Assembly (NCBI GenBank): GCA_030068145.1
Contig: JAPJBO010000268.1
Span: forward strand, 62,001-126,000
DNA from: Diplonema papillatum
Taxonomy: Eukaryota > Euglenozoa > Diplonemea > Diplonemida > Diplonemidae
Reading direction: 5' to 3'
Length of the DNA stretch: 64,000 bases
In this document: piece by piece, positions 49,401 through 57,883 of the stretch
How positions within the stretch are numbered: position 1 is the stretch's first letter
How the letters are laid out: every line of letters starts with the position of its first letter
The notes under the pieces: generated by a model
Told to the model about the DNA's origin: nothing
The model's input: only the letters and a program-made list of their open reading frames with translations
Database searches by the model: none
Program-made: the position numbers and the translations under genes

Positions 49401-49672
49401 ACGCAACAGCCGGTTGTTTGGCTCAGACCCCAAACTTTTAACGTCCCCTGCACCTGAAGACTTGAGACAAATCAGAAGCAGATTGAGCGAAAAGTCTAGC
49501 GGGAAGCCGCAAGCCTCGTTGGCGATGAAAAACGACGGCAGCTGCTTCCTCGTCGGGCTAGCAATGGTGTCAAAAGCCGTGCGGCTGCTTTGCCTCCGTA
49601 CACCAATACGCGTCGAGACGAAGAACGAAAAGCGTCTTAGCTGCCGACGTTTGGCATTGCCAAGCGCAGCCT
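46441..49672. other. Intergenic stretch upstream of the dynein gene
   Basis: A TG-rich patch lies at 46735-46765. The rest shows short frames without domains. A short motif ending TTGTTGGTACTAAA (about 48538-48600) recurs at 58377-58465 and in reverse near 60895-60925. Confidence 0.4.
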
Positions 49673-52600
49673 TCACTCCGGCACAGCGGGCTTCGTGCCG
49701 CCAGCGGCTTTTGCCTTCGGTATCTTCTTCACGACCTTCCGGATCACAACCTTCCTCTTCTTGACCGGCGCGCTGCTCGTAGACGCGGCGAAGGAGCCGT
49801 TGCGGCTGACCGTCGACAGGGACGGCGTCGACGCGTCGCGGCGCGACAGCTCCGCCGCCGAAGACGCGGTTTCCTCCGCCGCCGCCGGCGGGCGCCCAGC
49901 GTCCGCGCTCGGCGCGGCAGCCCCGCCGCCGGCCCCAGGGGCGGCGGCAGGGCCCGAGAGTCTGTTCGCAACCGTCCTGCGCACCCCCGACAAGCCGTCC
50001 GAGCGCAGGCTCCGCGCAGCAGGCTCGCCCGGCCCGGCGACGCCGGTGGATGGAGTAGGCTCCGCAGGTGGCTGCTTCACGCCTACTCGCGACGAAGGGT
50101 TGTTCAGGCGCAGGCTTCGGACGCTGGAGGATCCGCTTGCGTCCAGCGGAGCCAGGCCCGATGATGACCCAGCCTTGGGCCGGCTCGCGCCGCCGACGGA
50201 AGCCGTCGGTCTCGCCGCTTTGTGCAGGGACCGTGCGTCGGAGGACCCGTTCGACCGGAGGCTGCGGGAGGTCGCGATGCCGGAGTCAAAACGGGAGAGC
50301 GAGAGCCCGGAAGGGACGGACGCCGCGAGCGCTTTCGACCGGATAAGCCCCGGCGGCCTCGGCGGCGCCTTGGCGGGCCTGCTCCCCGAAGAAGAAGCCG
50401 CGGAAGAACCGACGGCCGGGCGCCTGCCGCCACAAACACCCGCACCCGCGGACGCGTCATCCAGCGCAGCGAGGGCCCACCCGGACGGCACTGACGAAGA
50501 GAGCAACGGGACGTTCCCGCCGGGAACCCGGGCGCCAGAGGAACAGCGGGCAGGCACAGCGGGACGGCCGGCGAGCTGCCCTGAGGAAGGGCTTGGGGGC
50601 AGTCCGGGGGAAGACGGGGGGACAAGAGTAGAAGAGCCTGCCCGCTGGTTTCCTGGGGGCGCGCCCGGCTGCGTGCCGGCGGCGGGTTCGGGCTGCGCTT
50701 CGTGGCCGGACCAGCCGCTGCAGGCCGAGCGCTGCGACGAAGACAGCGTCGCTGCGGAGAATCCCGGCGCGGGTCTTCGTGAGCCGGCCAAGCTCGAACC
50801 GGGGGGCGGCTGGCTGCGGCGCGACTTGGTGACTGCCTTGCTCCGCTGGTTTGCGGGTGCCGCCGGAGGCGACAGCTGCTGGCTAGAAGCCGCTCGCGAT
50901 TGGTCCGCGCGCTCGTTCCACCCGCTTCCGGCTTCGTCCTCAGCTGCTTTCTCGCCGGCAGCGGGCGCGTTCTGGTCCCAACCTGCGGTTGCAGGGCTGG
51001 AGGCCTGCCTACCTCCCAGTAACACCACTTCGACTTCGTCGCTTTCCACCTCGGATGACTGCGAGGGCCGCGACTCGCAACCGGCATTCCCGTCGTGGTC
51101 TTCGGTTGCGGAGCTGAAAGCTTTCCAGCCTACCAATGGCGACATGCCGGCTTCGTATTCGGTAACATCGTCGACGTCTCTTGCGACACTCGAGCCGTTC
51201 GTTTCGTCGGCTGCGTTCGCTACGTCATCCGGATTGGCCCCGCCATTCTGTGGCGCCGGCAGCGCTGACACACGCGTTTCTACTTCGCGTCCACCTCCGG
51301 CTTGATGCTGCACTTCGTTCGCGTCGTATCCACCGACAGAATCGCCGTCTTGGCCCGCGTTGTCTCTAGAATCACCATCCTCAGAGTGCTGACGCTGTCT
51401 GAGGCCTGCGTTGTCTCCAAAATCACCTTCCTCAGAGTGCTGCCGCTGTCTGAGGCCTGCATTGTCTCCAGAGTCGCTGTCTTCAGAGTGCTGCTGTCTG
51501 AGGTCTGCGCTGTCTTCGAAATCACCGTCTTCAGAGTGCTGCCGCTGTCTGAGGCCTGCGTTGTCTCCAAAGTCGCCGTCTTCCAAGTGCTGCTGTCCGA
51601 GGCCCGCGCTGTCTCCATCGGCGGACCCTTCGTCCTCGCTGTGGTGTCGCTGGCCCGCATTCCCACCGTAACCGTTGCCTTCAGAGTCCTCCGACTGCTG
51701 GTCGGCGCTCGCTGGACGAAGGTCCGAGTCGCACGACCCGCCTCCAGCGACGGGCTGCTGCCCAGCGTTTTCTTCGAAGGAGTCAGCATCGGCTTCGGGG
51801 AGGTTCTGCGGCTCCCGGCGCGCGTGCTCCGCCTCTGCAGTGAAGCTGTCGACCTTCCTGAGGAGCTGCAGACACGCGAATTCGACGGCCTCGTCGCAGG
51901 CGCCCGCGGCTTCGTCGTCGGACGCGTGCTGTCGACCCGCATTTTCCTCATAATCGCCGCCCGCCACCTCACGGAGCCAGCCAGCGTTCGCTTCGCCTGA
52001 GAGTCCCTCGGGTTGCTGACCCTCATCTGACTCTTTGTCGCGGGTTTCGTCCTCGGCAGATTCACCGGTGGGGGTGCACGTTCTGCCCGTGTCATCGGCA
52101 TCGGAGCCAGCCACGTCGGGTTCGCTTTGTCCGTCTTCAAGGTGGACAAGCTCGTCATCAGCCGGACTTTTTGCGGATGCCTGCCTGCTGGCGTCAGGCG
52201 TTTGGTGGACAGGCGGCGCTTCGTGCCGGCCCGATGCCGACGAACACGAGCTTTTCGAGGACCCGGATTGATTCTGCGGCCCCGCTGCGGGGTGTTTGCC
52301 CGGTTCCGGGCGGTAGGTGCGATCGATCACGCTTTCGTCGTGCAGGTCTTCCTCGGCCTCTGTGTGGAGATCGTACCCGTAGCTGCTGCGGCCGACGCTT
52401 GCATCCTTGTCGAGGCCCATGTCAAGAGTCGAGACGACGACACTCAAGTAATCAACGTCATGAGACCCAGTCTGCGGTCCAGTTGGCGGCAACGGGGGCT
52501 TGAAGGATGACGGCGACCGAGAAAAGCTACGCTTACCTTCTTCCAACAACGGCCTCGTGATCGGAGCCTGTTGCGCTGACCCAGACCCAGAGTCGCTGCC

Positions 52601-52921
52601 CCCCGCGCGGGTCCAGTTGCTCGGTGGCTCTGGGTGCGCGGCGGAAGACCCCTTCCGGAGCTCTCCTTTCGCGACCTCCAGCAGCCCTTCCCTTTCGGCC
52701 GCCCCCAGTTTCGCCCACATGGCCTGAAACTCGTGCGATTCGTTCTTCGAGCGGCCCGTGACCACGGAGTCCCCGTCCACGCTGCCCCAGCAGCAGTCTT
52801 CGACGGCCAGGCTCCCAACGCTGAGCGCCAGCTCGTCGTGGACGCGCCTCTTCTTCTCCATAACGGATCCCGCCTTGGCAGGGCGCTCATCTTCGGGTTG
52901 CTTGCTGCTTTGACATCCCAT
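49673..52921 (-). CDS. 1082-residue disordered protein with acylation-type MGC start and acidic repeats
   Basis: A single uninterrupted frame runs from ATG 52921. The start MGCQSSKQ has Gly2 for N-myristoylation and Cys3 for palmitoylation, a pattern that anchors soluble proteins to membranes; this is inferred from the motif. There is no hydrophobic segment. The N-terminal half is acidic and Ser/Gly-rich, with tandem repeats of about 16-17 residues (RQRQHSEDGDFGDNAGL type, DNA 51330-51620). The middle is Pro/Ser/Ala-rich, and the C-terminus is strongly basic (VKKRKVVIRKVVKKIPKAKA). Such architecture occurs among alveolate cortical and pellicle proteins, but no family is recognised. A long plus-strand frame lies opposite the 3' half; I take it as a shadow because the minus frame is twice as long with a clean start. 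Confidence 0.65.
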   Translation of the reverse strand: MGCQSSKQPEDERPAKAGSVMEKKRRVHDELALSVGSLAVEDCCWGSVDGDSVVTGRSKNESHEFQAMWAKLGAAEREGLLEVAKGELRKGSSAAHPEPPSNWTRAGGSDSGSGSAQQAPITRPLLEEGKRSFSRSPSSFKPPLPPTGPQTGSHDVDYLSVVVSTLDMGLDKDASVGRSSYGYDLHTEAEEDLHDESVIDRTYRPEPGKHPAAGPQNQSGSSKSSCSSASGRHEAPPVHQTPDASRQASAKSPADDELVHLEDGQSEPDVAGSDADDTGRTCTPTGESAEDETRDKESDEGQQPEGLSGEANAGWLREVAGGDYEENAGRQHASDDEAAGACDEAVEFACLQLLRKVDSFTAEAEHARREPQNLPEADADSFEENAGQQPVAGGGSCDSDLRPASADQQSEDSEGNGYGGNAGQRHHSEDEGSADGDSAGLGQQHLEDGDFGDNAGLRQRQHSEDGDFEDSADLRQQHSEDSDSGDNAGLRQRQHSEEGDFGDNAGLRQRQHSEDGDSRDNAGQDGDSVGGYDANEVQHQAGGGREVETRVSALPAPQNGGANPDDVANAADETNGSSVARDVDDVTEYEAGMSPLVGWKAFSSATEDHDGNAGCESRPSQSSEVESDEVEVVLLGGRQASSPATAGWDQNAPAAGEKAAEDEAGSGWNERADQSRAASSQQLSPPAAPANQRSKAVTKSRRSQPPPGSSLAGSRRPAPGFSAATLSSSQRSACSGWSGHEAQPEPAAGTQPGAPPGNQRAGSSTLVPPSSPGLPPSPSSGQLAGRPAVPARCSSGARVPGGNVPLLSSSVPSGWALAALDDASAGAGVCGGRRPAVGSSAASSSGSRPAKAPPRPPGLIRSKALAASVPSGLSLSRFDSGIATSRSLRSNGSSDARSLHKAARPTASVGGASRPKAGSSSGLAPLDASGSSSVRSLRLNNPSSRVGVKQPPAEPTPSTGVAGPGEPAARSLRSDGLSGVRRTVANRLSGPAAAPGAGGGAAAPSADAGRPPAAAEETASSAAELSRRDASTPSLSTVSRNGSFAASTSSAPVKKRKVVIRKVVKKIPKAKAAGGTKPAVPE
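51330..51620 (-). repeat. In-frame tandem repeat of about 48-51 bp in the MGC protein gene
   Basis: Five or more copies of a unit encoding LRQRQHSEDGDFGDNAG, with small variants in which GDN becomes EDS or RQRQ becomes RQQ. Spacing keeps the reading frame, so copy number can vary without breaking the protein. Confidence 0.85.
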
Positions 52922-54389
52922 TCTCTAAACGGCTACGGGCTCCGTTAGATCTCCTGGGTTCTTTGTAATAAGGGAAAGACGGCCCCGTGACGAAGGACGA
53001 GTTGGTATTGTGCTGCCGGCAATCAACCGGGGTTGACGTACAGTCTGGCGTCTTCAGTCTGGCGTATTTAGTAGTCTCGTATTCATTTTTCTGAATGCTT
53101 TGAATAGCAAAGGTGGTGAGAACGTAGCCAGAAAGCCCGACGCACACAACGCGAGGCAACCGAACTGCCAGTCTACGCCCTAGTCCTGCTTTTGCAGTCT
53201 ACAGCTTGTAGCGGATAGGTGGAGGCAGCCGCAAGGACACCGCGAATGCTACAGAGCTAGGTATTGCTGGTAGTTCTGGCATCGATGAGCCGTTAGCATG
53301 GCCTGGCATTGTAGGGGATGCACTCTCGGACGCGGCGGAGTTTGGGGCTCACTTTTTGCAACTGACCCTCTACTCGTAGAGGGTCAGTGTAGAGTAGAGG
53401 GCTGGTATTTAAGAGCTCTCTGGTTTGATTGGAAAGCAAAAGATGTTGCAAGCATGAAGATTTCTGTGGTTTCTGTTTCCGATGATCGCCGAAGGAAGCG
53501 CGTGAAAACGCGTTCCGGTCTTTATCAGGTTGAGAGAGGATGACAATGAAAGACAAAAGCCCTTCAAAGGGAGGAAGGTTTCGAACGACTTGAGTAATTT
53601 TCTTCCTCTTGGAACGTGGAAGAACGTTTCTGGCTAAAACACTCCATTTGCTGCTTCTGACACACTACCACGAAAGACAACATGTTTGATGAGCGCCTTA
53701 CAGGTCCGCTGCATGTACCGGACAGCAAACGCATTCAAGCTTTGGCTGTATGTTTTTTGGTCAAGACGATGGTAGAAGTCCGACGGCGCAGCACGCTCGG
53801 TGCAGCTGCATCCTCTGACCGATGCTGGACACTACTCGCGAATTCGGGAGCGTTCCAGCGGGTTGTCAGAGACACTTAGCCACCCCTATCCCCCTGAAAC
53901 TGCACCGAATTGCTTGCCGCTGTCTATAACGGTGCAACCACGGTACAGTCTATCACGTCTATCTTTTTCCCCAGAGCTTCATAGAATAGGTTGAAGCTGT
54001 CTATCGCGGACTCCGTCGTCAGCAAGACATCGGCCCCAGCAAAACGCAAGACGAAGGACGACGATCTCCTACGGAAGAAGAAGTGTCCAGCGCCACGCAC
54101 AAAGGCAGGGTTTGCACAGCATGCACCGACGAGGAAGGAGAAGGACGCAAAGCGACCACGCGAAGACGATTTTTCGAATGAGTGCAAGTGCCAGAAGCAC
54201 GACACGGTACGACCGAGGTAGCCACCTAGACCATGACCTTGACTAATGCGAGCCGTCGACACAGATATTCTGCATTCGATCCTCAAACTATCGCGGTACC
54301 CATGGTCTATGATGGACCTGCTTAGAGTACTGTACACGAATGCATTCTGCATCGACGCAAGCTGTGCAGCGGCTCGGAACAGTCGACAG
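52922..54389. other. Intergenic stretch upstream of the MGC protein gene
   Basis: It contains the hairpin at 53361-53388. A Lys/Arg-rich plus-strand frame of 76 codons (53991-54221) is the only coding-like piece; I cannot link it to a gene. Confidence 0.4.
53361..53388. repeat. Perfect 12-bp inverted repeat (hairpin)
   Basis: ACTGACCCTCTA, a 4-base CTCG loop, then the exact complement TAGAGGGTCAGT. Part of the arm (AGAGTAGAGGG) recurs just after it. No role is shown. Confidence 0.85.
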
Positions 54390-54650
54390 TCAGCGTGGCG
54401 ACCCCACGGTGCTTTCCCCTGCACTTCGGCCAAAACGACGTGTAGAAGTCGGCCGGGGTCGGTGGCCGCCTCTGCCCGGCGACAGCCCGCCGCAACCGGC
54501 ACCGCTGAGCTGCTTCTTCAAACTCCCACGCGCCGCTTTCGGCCAGGTGGCAAACCCGAAGTGCGGCCACGTGGAATTGCCAGGTCGTCGCCTCTCTCTT
54601 CGCAATGCCCAGCCTGCAGCAGCCCTCGTCGACGAACTGCCCAAACGCCG
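54390..54650 (-). pseudogene. Decayed partial duplicate of the 388-residue gene's 3' end
   Basis: The minus strand reads VDEGCCRLGIAKREATTWQF, HLAESGAWEFEE, QRCRLRRAVAGQ and ADFYTSFWPKCRGKH, matching the C-terminal third of the gene at 54681-55847 but lacking two inner pieces of about 20 and 60 codons. The missing pieces do not have GT-AG ends, so they are deletions rather than removed introns. It lies directly downstream in the same orientation, so it is a tandem duplication that decayed. Confidence 0.8.
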
Positions 54651-54680
54651 TGCAACCAGATCCGCAAGCTTGCTTCGCTG

Positions 54681-55847
54681 CTACCACTTGGCGAATGCTA
54701 CCGAGCGTTGGGCGCGCGGCTGCAGGTGCGGCTTCAGCGTGGCGACCCCGCAGAACGGTACGAGGTGCTTTCCCCTGCACTTCGGCCAAGACGACGTGTA
54801 GAAGTCCGCCAGCAGCACGTCGGGGTCGGCGGCGTCCGCCTGGCCTGCGGCGCAGGGGAGCGGCGCCCTGTAGATCTGCAGCCGCGCCTCGTGCGACGTG
54901 AACGGCGGCACCCCGGCTCGGGCGGCCTCGGAAACTGTGCTCGCGATCCGGGAAGCGTTGTACAGCATCCGGCGGGTCGCGAGGGACGCGTCGAACGCCT
55001 TCCGAATGTCCGTCAGCTGCCCGGCGACGGCCCGCCGCAACCGGCACCGCTGCTGGATGGCAGCTTCTTCTGCTGCGGCCGCCGCCTCCGCTTCGCGGAG
55101 CCAGGCGCGCCGTTCTTCTTCAAACTCCCGCGCGCCGGTTTCGGCTAGATGGTACACCCGAGCCGCGGCCGCGTGGAACTGCCAGGTCGCCGCCTCTCTC
55201 TCCGCGATGCCCAGCCTGCGGCAGCCCTCGTCGACGCTCAGCGCGTCTTCCAAAATGGACAGCCTGTCGTACGCCTGCTGGATGGCCAGCTTTTCAGCCT
55301 CCCTCGGCACCTTGACCAGGATGAGCCCGGCATACCGCCGGCCGCAGTCGCGCAGCAAGGCCATGTACGGCGCCGCGAACGCGGAGAGCCACCCGAGCCC
55401 CCGCCCGGCCGACGCGGCCCTGGCCGCGCCCTCCCTCCGCTGCAAGGCTTCGAGCTTGATGGCGAACGGGTTCGGGCAGAGGGCGAGCAGGTACGGGAAG
55501 GCGAGCTGCTGCCGCAGGCCGCGGTTGTGCGCCAGAAACGGCTGGTCGATGTCGATGTCGCCGTCGGCGTACGTCTGCAGCAGGGTGTACGCGCCCAGCG
55601 GCAGCACCGCCGGCGCGTCTGGCCCGGGGGCGGGCAGTTTGCTGGCGTAGATCTGCGCCAGGGCGTCGGCGGTGGTCACGTCGTTGCCGAGCGTGACCAG
55701 CGTCTGGCGCCCGGCGAGGCTCGAGCTGCACCGCACGTCCCAGCAGAGCCACACCGTCGCCACGAACGTGCGCGACGGCTTCCTCGCGCACGCCTTCTTC
55801 CGGGACCGCGCCTTGCTGATGTGCCGCCCCAAGGGGTGGCACAGCAT
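54681..55847 (-). CDS. 388-residue protein of unknown function
   Basis: A single frame from ATG 55847. The N-terminus is basic (KARSRKKACARKPSR). A middle region has TLVTLGNDVTTADALAQIY, a DIDIDQPFLAHNRGLRQQL motif and PYLLALCPNPFAIKLEA. The C-terminal third is an alanine-rich helix with coiled-coil character (AEAAAAAEEAAIQQRCRLRR). There is no signal peptide or clear membrane span. GC content is high compared with the flanks. I do not recognise the family. The 3' end was partly duplicated downstream. A conserved 57-bp segment about 65 bp upstream is shared with the gene inside the foldback element at 12223-14411, hinting at a common promoter or common origin of the 5' region. Confidence 0.6.
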   Translation of the reverse strand: MLCHPLGRHISKARSRKKACARKPSRTFVATVWLCWDVRCSSSLAGRQTLVTLGNDVTTADALAQIYASKLPAPGPDAPAVLPLGAYTLLQTYADGDIDIDQPFLAHNRGLRQQLAFPYLLALCPNPFAIKLEALQRREGAARAASAGRGLGWLSAFAAPYMALLRDCGRRYAGLILVKVPREAEKLAIQQAYDRLSILEDALSVDEGCRRLGIAEREAATWQFHAAAARVYHLAETGAREFEEERRAWLREAEAAAAAEEAAIQQRCRLRRAVAGQLTDIRKAFDASLATRRMLYNASRIASTVSEAARAGVPPFTSHEARLQIYRAPLPCAAGQADAADPDVLLADFYTSSWPKCRGKHLVPFCGVATLKPHLQPRAQRSVAFAKW

Positions 55848-55912
55848 GCCGCGCCAGACCTCCGCGCGTGGTGTCTTTTAGCTCTTTCTTCTGTCCTCGA
55901 CCCCCTTTCTTT

Positions 55913-55968
55913 TTTTGTGTTTCCGACGATCGCGTGGGACGTACAGATTGGTGTCTTTCGACCTTTTG
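55913..55968 (-). promoter_or_regulatory. Conserved upstream segment, copy 2
   Basis: Nearly identical to 13593-13646: TTTTTGTGTTTCCGACGATC, a variable 9 bp, then a 27-bp block starting GTACAGATTGGTGTCTTTCG (plus-strand sense). It sits about 65 bp upstream of the 55847 ATG, the same spacing as in copy 1. Confidence 0.6.
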
Positions 55969-57883
55969 TAGGTGTCGTGTACGTGTAGTCGGTGGGCGAG
56001 GCGGGCTAGGATAGGAAGCTTTACTGTATCGAGCTAGGCGTTAACACATGCTTGAGCCAGGATGCCCACTCTGCTGCCTTTTTTAGAGTTAATAACGATA
56101 CTGTTGCATATTTGAAAGCGGGGGGGCGTCTGGTGGAGGTGCCAATACGACTCGCATCACGGGATGCTGGCGACGCCGGATGAACCATAAGCTGGCTTTA
56201 GGTGTCTGAGTGATAAGTTGATCTTGACAGCACAGCAGGAGCGGTAGCCTCCCAGTGGCCTCCCGGAAAAAGTTAGTTATGCCCAACGCACTGGTCCCTA
56301 ACATGGGTGCTGCATCCTCAGTGTGAAGGCATAGTCTTGCGATCCTTTGGTTTCGCTTCACGTAAGGATGAAGCCGGGGTGACGGATAGATTACCGCTAA
56401 GCGTAACCTAGACAAGCAGAATTGTCGAAAGGCCCTAACAGGGAACGTCAGCTGAGCTCAAGCAATCTACCTAAAGTTGGCGGCGTAATGGTACACACAC
56501 AAAGCCAGGTGTGAGTATGAGTGTGCGGTTCTACGCTGCAAAAAAGCCTTTGATACACGTCATTGGAGTCGAGGGCTCATCTTGGCACTTCACCATCCTC
56601 CTACAGCCACAATTATTCGAAACCCGCACTCGCGACTGCTGAGACATTGGTAAGGCGGCAGAGGAAAACGGGGAAGAAATCGGGATGAAGACGGGAAAAA
56701 AACATGAAGAGGCGGAACACAAAAAAAAAAAAGGACTCGCGATTCGGTGTTGACTTGCTACATCACGTTTTTGGTATGCCGACCATCAGCTGCAAGCTGG
56801 CGTGCGCGGCTGCTTTTCTTTCGGCGTTCGTTCGGTTTATGATCGGTTGCTCTCTTCTGTTCTCTGCCCCTCCACTTACAAAGTCAAAACGGGCGACAGA
56901 ATCAATTCACGCAGCTAAGGCGGCTGTTGCACCCGTCTCTAAACACCAGATGATTGTCGTTTCGAAGAAAGCAGAAGCAAGAGAATCATCAGACCGTCGA
57001 GCTGGTACGCGGGCTGGGTTCGCCCCACGTCCATCAGCGTCGCTCGAACTGAGCTCCATCTCTTCGACTGTGTTCTCTCGATTCAACTATACGGATTTGG
57101 CGTACCCACCTACTGACCGATCCGGTCTGAAAGAGAACGGGCTCCTGCGGTGATATCGACCAAAAACAGCAACAATTGCCAATGGTTGGGAAGGCGGCCT
57201 ACGACAACGAGCCCGCCGATTCAGCTCAGTCCACTGGGAGAAAGACGCACCAGATCCAGGTTGCTGTGCGTTGAGCGTGCTCGAGCGTCACGGTCGCGCC
57301 TATAGCCCAAGGAATACATGACAGACTCCTGTGCCGAGACACAAAAGGTGCCGAAGCCCTAACGTTCGAAGTCGCTGCTGACTTGACGTGTGCGGCTTTC
57401 AGGGCCCCTGATTCGCTTCGAGCTGACTTCGGACGAAAACAGCGTCTGTTCATGTGGCCCTCCGAGCTCTCCCATTATTGAAGTTTTGCATTAGGTCGAG
57501 GAAACGATTTCCGCCAAACCTTTCCTCGCTTGCTCTAGCTACTGCGGGAAACTTCGGAGTGATACGGCAACTGCATGGTTCGCGTTGAGTCATTCTACCC
57601 AGCTGAGACGAGCACAACTGGTTTCCCCGGTGCGTCTTGTGAGGTGTTCGACCCGAGTTCATGGACCAGCCGAACCAGCTCGACATGCTTTCTCTTTGAG
57701 ACTCAGCGTGTCGAGAGGCACCCTCAAAAACTTCTTTTCAGTAGAACCAAACGGCATCTTCCAGATCGTGGCGACACGTGACAGAATAAGTCCGAATCAG
57801 GAGCCTTCGCACGTTTGTTCGGTGATCAGCTGGTGCGCACTGCATGATTATCTTGCCTTTCCAGTGTGCGCTAGCAGCCGCGT
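55969..57883. other. Intergenic stretch, no confirmed gene
   Basis: A plus-strand frame at 56704-57153 (149 codons, starting MKRRNTKKKKDSRFG) has one weakly hydrophobic segment but no family. The stretch 56200-56530 looks like structured RNA by eye, but no class fits. Confidence 0.4.

Noticed and set aside
49695..51305. 536-codon plus-strand frame opposite the MGC protein gene
   Set aside because: The minus-strand frame is twice as long, has a sensible start and in-frame repeats; the plus frame is explained by GC-rich composition.
53991..54221. 76-codon Lys/Arg-rich plus-strand frame
   Set aside because: Coding-like composition but isolated, with no splice partner or family.
56200..56530. 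Possible group II intron or structured RNA fragment
   Set aside because: A GTGCGGTTCTAC stretch recalls the 3' strand of domain V, but the matching 5' strand and GAAA loop are not there.
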